NCBI GenBank assembly: GCA_002704045.1 | Contig: PAFF01000069.1 | Span: 13,582 to 18,758 of the forward strand | DNA: 5,177 nt | Source: Fidelibacterota bacterium | GTDB taxonomy: Bacteria; Fidelibacterota; Marinisomatia; SCGC-AAA003-L08; GCA-002704045 | Direction: 5' to 3' | Shown: piece by piece, positions 1-5,177 of the stretch | Layout: every line of letters starts with the position of its first letter | Position numbering within the stretch: position 1 is the first letter of the stretch | Translations under genes and position numbers: made by a program | The notes under the pieces: generated by a model | Database searches by the model: none | What the model saw: only the letters and a program-made list of their open reading frames with translations | What the model was told of the DNA's origin: nothing

Positions 1-1389
1 ACCTCCAATTCCTGAAAATACAAAATTAGATAAACATTCTTGGTTAACATCACCATCAAGATTTACTAATATACCTTGACCAGATTGGATAACTGCACCA
101 GAAAATGAAAATGCTAATACAGCTTGGTCGCTTACTGATACAGTAAAACCATTTGCTGCTGCATCTCCTCCGCTAGCATTAGTAACACATCCATTATGAT
201 TAAATTGAAATCCAGCTATATCTTCAGTAGCAATATAATTTAAATTATTTCCACTTAAAGATAAACATACTTGTGAATCGCATGGCTCATCAGAACATTC
301 ACTTTCATTACACACATTTGATCCATCCCAACATTCATAATCAGCTCCATTACCATTACATATACCACACTCATCATATTCACCTACACAGTCATCAATA
401 TCGTCGCAGGTACCATCTTCGTCTACATCATCGCAAGGTGGTTCTGGACATTCTATTATATTACAAGCTAGTGATCCATCCCAGCATTCATAATCAGCTC
501 CATTACCATTACATATACCACACTCATCATATTCACCTATACAATCATCAATTTCATCACAGGTACCATCTTCATCTATATCATCACATTCAAATCCATC
601 TAATTGAAGGTCAGACGCTGCAAGTATAAGATCACCAAAATCACCATTCCCAGAGGACCAAGTTGCAAGTGCAGAATATTCTATTTGTTGAGAAGCTTTC
701 CATACTTTTATAACAACAGGATTATTATCTATTGCTCCATTTAGAATAGGTCCACCAAAATCAGATAAATCCTGAGACATTATTGCAGATATTTCTAATT
801 GACTACCTGACCAAACCCCAGTTCCAACTAACACTTCTCCAAAAACTGGATCTGTACAACCTGTAGCAGGATCACACGATTCTACAACTCCATTTGCATC
901 AAAAACTCCTATTTCATCTCCAGGAAATAATGATGACATTGTGTTTTGAAAAATAACCAATTGATAGGTTCCTGTTTCAACCAAATCTAAATTATAATAA
1001 TAATCAGGTTGTTCATCTAATTGAATTAGTTCTACATTTAATGACGTTGCTGTAACTCCTGAAAACACAAATTCAGTCAGGCATTCATTGTTAAGCTCAC
1101 CTTCAAGATTTATCAGTACACCTTCTCCTGCTGGGATAACTGCACCAGAAAATGAAAATGCCAATACAGTTGACCCACTTGCTGAAATGGTAAAACCGTT
1201 TGATGCTGCATCTCCTCCGCTAGCACCCGTTACGCAACCATTATGATTAAACTGAAAACCTGCTATGTCTTCTTCTGAGTTATAATTCAAATTATTCCCA
1301 TCAATTGTTAAACACACCTGAGAATCACAATCTTGTGCAAAAGTGAAAGAAAATATTAAAATTGATAAAAATATTTTTATTACTGTCAT
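1..1389 (-). CDS. Secreted modular protein with duplicated cohesin-like domains and Asp/Cys-rich calcium-type repeats; C-terminus beyond window edge
   Basis: The frame stays open from an ATG at 1389 to the left edge, giving 463 codons with no stop, so the C-terminus is missing. Residues 1-18 form a typical signal peptide (MTVIKIFLSI, then LIFSFTFA, cleavage before Gln19). Residues 21-112 are a beta-rich domain with an 'IAGFQF' strand and a 'GASGGDAA' turn, resembling cohesin-like modules of exported proteins. Residues about 125-263 form a second beta-rich domain that I do not recognise ('GDEIGVFD', 'GVWSGSQLEISA', 'ILAASDLQL'). Residues 268-318 and 319-369 are two near-identical repeats with a thrombospondin type-3-like core (DxDEDGTCDxIDDC) followed by 'ECGICNGNG'. 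Residues 370-461 repeat the first domain at about 73% identity by eye. A strong Shine-Dalgarno site supports the start. No enzymatic motif is visible, so an extracellular structural, adhesive or scaffold role is inferred. Existence of the gene is near certain; the function is not. Confidence 0.9.
   Translation of the reverse strand, partial: MTVIKIFLSILIFSFTFAQDCDSQVCLTIDGNNLNYNSEEDIAGFQFNHNGCVTGASGGDAASNGFTISASGSTVLAFSFSGAVIPAGEGVLINLEGELNNECLTEFVFSGVTATSLNVELIQLDEQPDYYYNLDLVETGTYQLVIFQNTMSSLFPGDEIGVFDANGVVESCDPATGCTDPVFGEVLVGTGVWSGSQLEISAIMSQDLSDFGGPILNGAIDNNPVVIKVWKASQQIEYSALATWSSGNGDFGDLILAASDLQLDGFECDDIDEDGTCDEIDDCIGEYDECGICNGNGADYECWDGSLACNIIECPEPPCDDVDEDGTCDDIDDCVGEYDECGICNGNGADYECWDGSNVCNESECSDEPCDSQVCLSLSGNNLNYIATEDIAGFQFNHNGCVTNASGGDAAANGFTVSVSDQAVLAFSFSGAVIQSGQGILVNLDGDVNQECLSNFVFSGIGG
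7..282 (-). repeat. Second copy of the cohesin-like domain (residues 370-461)
   Basis: This is a paralogous copy of the domain at 1054-1329, placed directly after the two Asp/Cys-rich repeats. Differences are mostly conservative exchanges on putative strands. All four Cys positions (two in 'CDSQVC', one in 'NGC', one in 'ECL') are kept, which fits disulfides in an exported protein. The window ends just after the domain, so it is unknown whether the rest of the first module (residues 125-263) is also duplicated. Confidence 0.75.
283..435 (-). repeat. Asp/Cys-rich 51-residue repeat, copy 2 (residues 319-369)
   Basis: This is a tandem copy of the unit at 436-588. Bases 332-386 are identical to 485-539, a perfect run of 55 bases. 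Differences concentrate at the ends: 'SLACNIIECPEPP' in copy 1 against 'SNVCNESECSDEP' in copy 2. The near-identity at DNA level, including third codon positions, points to recent duplication or gene conversion. Confidence 0.85.
436..588 (-). repeat. Asp/Cys-rich 51-residue repeat, copy 1 (residues 268-318)
   Basis: The unit begins 'CDDIDEDGTCDEIDDC', a spacing of acidic residues and Cys like thrombospondin type-3 calcium loops. It continues with 'GEYDECGICNGNGADYECWD'. Such strings are common in secreted multidomain proteins of marine bacteria. Calcium binding and disulfide stapling are inferred from the family pattern. The copy at 283-435 follows directly at a 153-base offset. Confidence 0.85.
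1054..1329 (-). repeat. First copy of the cohesin-like domain (residues 21-112)
   Basis: This encodes a domain of about 92 residues starting 'CDSQVCL' and ending 'FVFSG'. It matches the copy at 7-282 without gaps, with about 67 of 92 residues identical by my hand alignment. The conserved core includes 'DIAGFQFNHNGCVT', 'ASGGDAA' and 'VLAFSFSGAVI'. The cohesin-like label is a fold impression from the strand pattern and is not certain. Confidence 0.75.
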
Positions 1390-1399
1390 GATTATTTTT

Positions 1400-1405
1400 C
1401 TCCTT
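1400..1405 (-). promoter_or_regulatory. Shine-Dalgarno site for the modular secreted protein
   Basis: The minus strand reads AAGGAG ten bases before the ATG at 1389. It is the only strong ribosome-binding site in the window; the other two genes have A-rich upstream regions without one. It fixes the start codon of this gene. Confidence 0.75.
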
Positions 1406-1422
1406 TTTATAAGTATTAGAAA

Positions 1423-1436
1423 AACCTTCAAAGGTT
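1423..1436 (-). terminator. Small hairpin followed by five T: weak terminator or leader structure
   Basis: The minus strand reads AACCT, loop TTGA, AGGTT, and T continues to 1420. The stem is only five base pairs (six if the loop shrinks to two bases) with two G:C pairs, so it would be a weak intrinsic terminator. It lies about 135 bases past the deiminase stop and 34 bases before the next start. It could end the upstream transcript or be a leader hairpin of the downstream gene. No better terminator is visible between the two genes. Confidence 0.2.
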
Positions 1437-1459
1437 AAACTATTAGAATTTAAATAAAA

Positions 1460-1465
1460 ATTATA
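1460..1465 (-). promoter_or_regulatory. Possible -10 element for the modular secreted protein
   Basis: A perfect TATAAT occurs on the minus strand about 70 bases before the ATG at 1389. No convincing -35 element lies 16-18 bases upstream. The 181-base gap after the deiminase gene makes a separate promoter plausible. In DNA this AT-rich the hexamer could be chance; another TATAAT is at 1541-1546. Confidence 0.22.
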
Positions 1466-1507
1466 TTATTGGATAATACAAGAAAATGCTAATCCAAATT
1501 TAAAAAA

Positions 1508-1526
1508 ATATGTAAGTATATGTAAG
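1508..1526 (-). repeat. Tandem direct repeat of a 9-mer with 10-base period
   Basis: The minus strand carries CTTACATAT twice, at 1518-1526 and 1508-1516, separated by one base. The copies therefore lie on one face of the helix, about one turn apart and 45-60 bases upstream of the possible -10 at 1460-1465. The repeat is seen directly; a role as a regulator binding site is inference. Confidence 0.5.
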
Positions 1527-1570
1527 GCTTTTATTGATGAATTATATGTTTAAATTAAATGCTGATAATA

Positions 1571-3412
1571 CTAGTTATTTAAAATTATATTTACCAATTG
1601 CACTATATCTAAAACATCAACAATCTGGTCAAAATTTAAATCTGCTAAATTTTCATATTCCATATTTAGCACTACGTCAATAATCAAAATGATATCCTGT
1701 ACATTAATGTTTAAATCATTATTAAGATCACCTAACGATATTGATAAAGTATTGAATATATGCCATCCTGATGCAGGGTGATTCATTTTTTTACCATTAA
1801 TATTTGTTACTGATATGAAATAATCGATAGAAGAATTAGCGCTTAAAAATGGAAATTCGCCGATATAATCATTATTTGATTCCAAATAAAGATTTATTTG
1901 ATTATACGGACCATTATCATTACTATATTTCCAATAAACGATTACAGAATCTAATGGCATGTCTAAATTTCCATAATCAATTATTTCTGTTTCAATAACT
2001 ATTGATAAATTATTAAAAATTTCATTTGACATTATTTTTTTATGTGAGATGTGTATCATGCTTGGATCAAATATACCCATTGTTCTACAATGAAGAGCAT
2101 CTTCACTATACCAAGGCTCATAAGTAGCCCCTTCGAATCCAATCACTTCATATCCTGGCATAGCGTCTTGATAAACTTCTATAGCTTGTAAATCATAATC
2201 TATACCATACAGGGGGACTAAAACTTTTTGATTTAGAATTAATGAATTTGTATATGCTGCAACTGGATTAGTTTCCCAAGGGCCTCCTACAATTTCTGGA
2301 CAAAATATACGATGTATATTATAAGGTCGATCGTAAAATGAATTTATTTCTATAAATGAATTAGCAAACTCTTCAACACAATCATATTCTGGACTATCTT
2401 GTGATACTTGTTTAATGATAACAGTTTCTGGATTTACAAGTTTTGCCATACAGTCAATATGCTGTATACTTTCAAAATTTGGATTATCAAATATATGATA
2501 ATTATTAACGTTCAATGATTCTTGAATAATACCTATAAAATTATCACTATTTAAATTATTTTCATTAATCATCAACTCAGTAGAAAATGCATTTCCATAA
2601 CCATCGGTCATTAAATTACCACCAGTAAAATAAAGGGGTAAGTTTAAAATATCCCAATTGAGCTGATTGGCAAAATCAATATTTGTATTATCATCCTCAT
2701 CCCAACCCCTATTATCTAATCTTAAGGTTTGACTTAAATTATTTACTCTGGTACCAGAAAATGATTCATTGCAATATCCAATCTCATCAATGATTTCACC
2801 ACCACAATCTCCACAATCAAAACTATATTCATTACACATAAAATTTAATCCCCAACTACCATTATCACAATATCCATCACCAAGCCAATCTATAATTTGT
2901 CCATCACCATTAAAATCTTGGCATAAATGATTATTTACATAGCAATCATATCCTTCTTCAGGATATAAAGGTAGATTATTGCAAAATTCATTACCCAAAC
3001 AATCATATAAAATCATTGAATCATCGCAAATTTCATTACAACCATTCTCTAATGGATAGCCATTGAAATCCTGATTAATGACTTTCCAATAATCTTCTCC
3101 AATTAAAAACTGAGGTCCATAATCACGAGTCCAATGACTATATGTATCAGTGTTTATAAAAACTACTTGATCAAGATCGATTCCAATATCACTAAATGTA
3201 TTAGATGCTTGAACTTGCTCATTTATTGATTCTACAAGAACATATAAGCTGTCATCTCTAGCTAATTCAAAAACCAAATCATTAGGAATACCCAGAGGCC
3301 ATCTTATCATTGTTCCCAAAGCTTGTTCCCATTCAGCCACAATCCTTTTTTCTGGGATTGAACATATAGCGATGGAAAAGATCAATATCATTTGAAAAAA
3401 AAAATTATTCAT
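1571..3412 (-). CDS. Secreted peptidyl-arginine/agmatine deiminase superfamily enzyme with Cys-rich insertion, Ig-like domain and C-terminal dockerin
   Basis: This encodes 613 residues counted from the ATG at 3412; a TTG at 3415 directly before it is the alternative start. Residues 2-19 form a hydrophobic signal peptide. The catalytic domain (about 22-455) carries the motifs of the Porphyromonas-type PAD family, whose members hydrolyse a guanidino group to a ureido group plus ammonia: 'WTRDYGP' at 94-100 (Asp97), 'TGGNLMTDG' at 263-271, 'HID' at 318-320, 'YTNSLI' with Asn389, and 'EDALHCR' with Cys442 as the expected nucleophile. It is therefore probably active. A Cys-rich insertion fills residues about 121-230. 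An Ig-like domain (about 463-553) and a two-loop dockerin (560-613) follow. At 613 residues it is much longer than cytosolic agmatine deiminases (roughly 350-370). Export argues for an extracellular arginine-type substrate, but peptide-arginine versus agmatine cannot be decided. It lies 10 bases after the transporter gene, so co-transcription is likely. Confidence 0.92.
   Translation of the reverse strand: MNNFFFQMILIFSIAICSIPEKRIVAEWEQALGTMIRWPLGIPNDLVFELARDDSLYVLVESINEQVQASNTFSDIGIDLDQVVFINTDTYSHWTRDYGPQFLIGEDYWKVINQDFNGYPLENGCNEICDDSMILYDCLGNEFCNNLPLYPEEGYDCYVNNHLCQDFNGDGQIIDWLGDGYCDNGSWGLNFMCNEYSFDCGDCGGEIIDEIGYCNESFSGTRVNNLSQTLRLDNRGWDEDDNTNIDFANQLNWDILNLPLYFTGGNLMTDGYGNAFSTELMINENNLNSDNFIGIIQESLNVNNYHIFDNPNFESIQHIDCMAKLVNPETVIIKQVSQDSPEYDCVEEFANSFIEINSFYDRPYNIHRIFCPEIVGGPWETNPVAAYTNSLILNQKVLVPLYGIDYDLQAIEVYQDAMPGYEVIGFEGATYEPWYSEDALHCRTMGIFDPSMIHISHKKIMSNEIFNNLSIVIETEIIDYGNLDMPLDSVIVYWKYSNDNGPYNQINLYLESNNDYIGEFPFLSANSSIDYFISVTNINGKKMNHPASGWHIFNTLSISLGDLNNDLNINVQDIILIIDVVLNMEYENLADLNFDQIVDVLDIVQLVNIILNN
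1574..1735 (-). other. Dockerin type I domain at the C-terminus of the deiminase
   Basis: Residues 560-613 contain two EF-hand-like calcium loops. Loop one has ligand positions Asp562, Asn564, Asp566, Asn570 and Asp573. Loop two has Asp591, Asn593, Asp595, Asp599 and Asp602. Each loop is followed by a hydrophobic helix ('ILIIDVVL', 'IVQLVNIIL'). All ten expected ligand positions are D or N, so the domain looks functional. Dockerins bind cohesins; in marine FCB-group bacteria similar C-terminal pairs are frequent and may also serve in surface attachment or sorting. Confidence 0.85.
2723..3052 (-). other. Cys-rich insertion within the deiminase catalytic domain, including an LNR-like module
   Basis: Residues about 121-230 of the deiminase hold 11 of its 16 cysteines (125, 129, 138, 144, 157, 164, 182, 193, 200, 203, 214). 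The section 164-203 contains 'DFNGDGQIIDWLGDGYCD' and ends 'FDCGDC', a Cys/Asp spacing like Lin12/Notch repeats and related calcium-binding modules. The insertion sits between the WTRDYGP motif and 'NRGWDEDD' (234-241), a region usually short in this family. Boundaries are estimated by eye. Confidence 0.6.
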
Positions 3413-3422
3413 CAATATTTTA

Positions 3423-5108
3423 TCATTTTTTTAATTTTAACATAAAATCGTTCTGTATCAGATCATCTATAAAGTCTTCATTTCTATAATAATTTTTTTT
3501 GCCAATATTTCTTGCAAAATTTATTTTTTTTAAATACTTGTTAGTAGATGATGTTGAATTTACTATGTATACATCTTTGTTTAATCTTTTTAAATTCGTT
3601 ATAAAATCTTCAACTCCAAATACACCAGACAAATCAAACATTGAGACTTTGCTAATATCAATGATTAAAATTTCTATATTTTTAAATAATTTGTGATTAT
3701 CTTTAATTTTTATCAATGAATTAATTGAACCAAAAAATAAAGGCCCATTTGATTTGATAAAACCAATAGGAACATTTAATAAACTGCTTTTATTATACCT
3801 ATCATTATAATTATCATTTTCAGATAAATGAAAAAATTTATGTATCTCATTATTTTTAAAAATAAAAAGTAATTGCTTAAAATATATCAATAGTGAGCAA
3901 ATTAAACCTAAAAGCACTGCAAACATAATATTATAAAATACAGTAATTATTATAACTAGAATAAAAATTAAAAAATCAAAGATAGATAAATTTTTAATTA
4001 TTGGCATTATTCTGTAATCTAAAATATCAAAACCAACTTTTATAAGAATTGCAGCAATACAAGCTATAGGAACAGACGCTACTAATGACTTCAGACCTAA
4101 TAGTATGAATAATAAGGTTAATCCATAAATTATAGATGATAATATAGTCTTACTACCTAATTTAATATTAGATACTGTAAACATAGTTGCAGTTGCTGTA
4201 CTAACTCCCCCTAATAGACCACAAAATAAATTAGCTAAACCTTGGCCAAATGCTTCCTTATCTGAAAAATGGCGTTTGCCTGAAATATTATCTGCAATTA
4301 CACAAGTTAAAAGACTATCAATAATTATTAATCCTGATAATGCAAATGCTGGTAATAGAAATTCACTCAATCTATAAATATCAGGTAAATATAAGACAAA
4401 ATTATTATAATCTGAATGATTCATTTTGTCACCAATAAGTAATACTTTAGCATCTAATAAATATGCTATTGATGTACCCAAAACTAATGCAATCAGAGGT
4501 GATGGGATATGAGCAAATTGTTCATTTTTTTTTTGTAAAATTTTCCAAAATAATAGAACTATCAAACATGGAATAGATATTAACAGAGCATCATAATTAA
4601 TATTTTTATAAAATTGGATTAAACTATTTGAATGTTCTAATCCAAAAAAAGGATTGATTTGACTTAAAATCACTAAAATACCAATTCCGCACATAAATCC
4701 TGCTATGATAGGATATGGTAAATAATGTATGTAGCTAGAAATTTTAAGAAAAGATATTAAAATAATAATTAAGCCACTAAAAAAAATAATTGAGAATATA
4801 GCTACTAAATCAGGCTCATTTGTTGAGCCAATTAAAAATAAACCCATAAAAGTTGAAATTTGAGCTGATGTAGGTGCAGTAGGACCACTAATACTTAAAG
4901 AACATCCTCCAAAAATTCCACCTATAATACCACCAATTATAGCACCAATAATACCAGCAATTGGTCCCAAGTTTGAGATTTCACCAAATGCAAGTGATAA
5001 AGGTAAAGCGATTACTGCAACCGTTATTCCGGAAAAAATATCAGTGCGTAAATTTGTATGAAAATTTTTAAAATTAATTGATGGATTAATTAAACCTAAA
5101 ATATTCAT
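3423..5108 (-). CDS. SulP-family anion transporter with C-terminal STAS domain, possibly a Na+-dependent bicarbonate transporter (BicA-like)
   Basis: This encodes 561 residues, a normal length for bacterial SulP (SLC26-type) permeases of the inner membrane. The hydrophobic domain spans about residues 24-412. It has the family hallmarks 'ALPLSLAFG' (34-42), Gly-rich segments, 'ISGPTAP' (73-79), and 'GQG' with 'GG.STATATM' (288-309). 'IDSLLTCVIADN' (263-274) and 'TATM' place Asp264, Thr268, Ala307 and Thr308 where I recall the sodium ligands Asp258, Thr262, Ala301 and Thr302 of BicA, at a constant offset of six. The STAS domain (about 443-540) contains 'FDLSG' (491-495); Ser494 matches the phosphorylatable serine position of SpoIIAA-type STAS domains. 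The start is fixed by an in-frame TGA four codons upstream, although no Shine-Dalgarno is seen. Bicarbonate as substrate is inference; sulfate or other anions remain possible. It is probably the first gene of a two-gene operon with the secreted deiminase. Confidence 0.93.
   Translation of the reverse strand: MNILGLINPSINFKNFHTNLRTDIFSGITVAVIALPLSLAFGEISNLGPIAGIIGAIIGGIIGGIFGGCSLSISGPTAPTSAQISTFMGLFLIGSTNEPDLVAIFSIIFFSGLIIILISFLKISSYIHYLPYPIIAGFMCGIGILVILSQINPFFGLEHSNSLIQFYKNINYDALLISIPCLIVLLFWKILQKKNEQFAHIPSPLIALVLGTSIAYLLDAKVLLIGDKMNHSDYNNFVLYLPDIYRLSEFLLPAFALSGLIIIDSLLTCVIADNISGKRHFSDKEAFGQGLANLFCGLLGGVSTATATMFTVSNIKLGSKTILSSIIYGLTLLFILLGLKSLVASVPIACIAAILIKVGFDILDYRIMPIIKNLSIFDFLIFILVIIITVFYNIMFAVLLGLICSLLIYFKQLLFIFKNNEIHKFFHLSENDNYNDRYNKSSLLNVPIGFIKSNGPLFFGSINSLIKIKDNHKLFKNIEILIIDISKVSMFDLSGVFGVEDFITNLKRLNKDVYIVNSTSSTNKYLKKINFARNIGKKNYYRNEDFIDDLIQNDFMLKLKK
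3489..3782 (-). other. STAS domain of the SulP transporter
   Basis: Residues about 443-540 form the cytoplasmic C-terminal domain: strand 'IGFIKSNGPLFFG', strand 'IEILIIDIS', the 'DLSG' loop and helix 'VFGVEDFITNLKRL', then 'KDVYIVN'. STAS domains regulate SulP transport and dimer packing. The normal two-residue spacing from the Asp to the Ser-Gly is kept, so it appears intact. Confidence 0.8.
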
Positions 5109-5161
5109 TTTTCTTAATCAATGAACATTTAATAACAATGGAAAGGATATTTTTGTAATAA
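5109..5161. promoter_or_regulatory. Upstream region of the transporter, possibly a divergent promoter region
   Basis: These 53 AT-rich bases lie between the transporter ATG and a possible plus-strand ATG. The plus strand contains AAAGGA at 5142-5147, 14 bases before that ATG, which is long for a Shine-Dalgarno spacing. No clear -35/-10 pair was found on either strand. All minus-strand frames reading in from the right edge are short fragments, so no upstream gene end can be claimed. Confidence 0.25.
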
Positions 5162-5177
5162 ATGAAAAGTTTTTTGA
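5162..5177 (+). CDS. Possible first codons of a divergent gene, cut by the window edge
   Basis: An ATG at 5162 opens 'MKSFL', which looks like the start of a signal peptide and is preceded by AAAGGA at 5142-5147. Only five codons are inside the window, so this could easily be chance. Confidence 0.22.

Noticed and set aside
283..588. Tandem units considered as a CRISPR array
   Set aside because: There are only two 153-base units with no spacers, and they are in-frame coding repeats.
273..629. Plus-strand open frame encoding a His/Tyr-rich 118-residue peptide
   Set aside because: It is the antisense shadow of the Asp/Cys-rich repeats: the minus-strand Asp, Cys and Tyr codons read backwards give His, Ile and Tyr. 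Its internal periodicity is exactly the 153-base repeat, and the minus-strand frame has a signal peptide, domains and a ribosome-binding site.
1541..1546. Second TATAAT on the minus strand between the deiminase and modular genes
   Set aside because: No -35 partner is visible, it would give a leader of roughly 150 bases, and such hexamers are expected by chance in this AT-rich spacer.
3355..3364. Lipoprotein signal at Cys17 of the deiminase
   Set aside because: The residues before the Cys (S-I-A-I) do not fit a lipobox, which needs a small residue directly before the Cys; an ordinary signal peptide fits better.
3499..3696. Plus-strand open frame of 65 residues
   Set aside because: It lies wholly opposite the STAS domain of the transporter, has no ribosome-binding site and shows no recognisable motif.
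5118..5177. Open minus-strand frame from the right edge to a TGA at 5120-5118, as the end of an upstream gene
   Set aside because: Only 19 codons without recognisable sequence; too short to tell from chance in this window.

Overview
The window is AT-rich and carries three consecutive genes on the minus strand, read from high to low coordinates. There may also be the first few codons of a divergent plus-strand gene at the right edge. The composition, the secreted multidomain proteins with Asp/Cys-rich calcium-type repeats, and a C-terminal dockerin ending in 'DVLDIVQLVNIIL' resemble marine uncultured bacteria of the FCB group. Candidatus Marinimicrobia (SAR406) is the best guess and a marine Bacteroidota lineage is the alternative. 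This is an impression from sequence style; no 16S rRNA or other marker gene is present.

Layout from the upstream end. (1) 5108-3423: a 561-residue SulP-type anion transporter with a C-terminal STAS domain. It retains the residues that bind sodium in the cyanobacterial bicarbonate transporter BicA. (2) 3412-1571: a secreted enzyme of the peptidyl-arginine deiminase/agmatine deiminase superfamily (Porphyromonas-type PAD fold). Its Asp, His-x-Asp, Asn and Cys catalytic motifs are intact. A Cys-rich insertion of about 110 residues interrupts the catalytic domain, and an Ig-like domain and a C-terminal dockerin follow. It starts 10 bases after the transporter's stop codon, so the two are probably co-transcribed. 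(3) A 181-base intergenic stretch holds a possible promoter, a 10-bp-period direct repeat, a small hairpin and a good Shine-Dalgarno site. (4) 1389 to the left edge: a secreted modular protein, incomplete at its C-terminus. It has a cohesin-like domain, an uncharacterised beta-rich domain, two nearly identical 51-residue Asp/Cys-rich repeats, and a second copy of the first domain.

How the genes might work together is inference. The transporter acts in the inner membrane, while the deiminase and the modular protein are exported. A dockerin on one exported protein beside a protein with duplicated cohesin-like domains raises the possibility of a calcium-dependent extracellular assembly. No RNA genes, CRISPR arrays, insertion sequences or integrases are seen.
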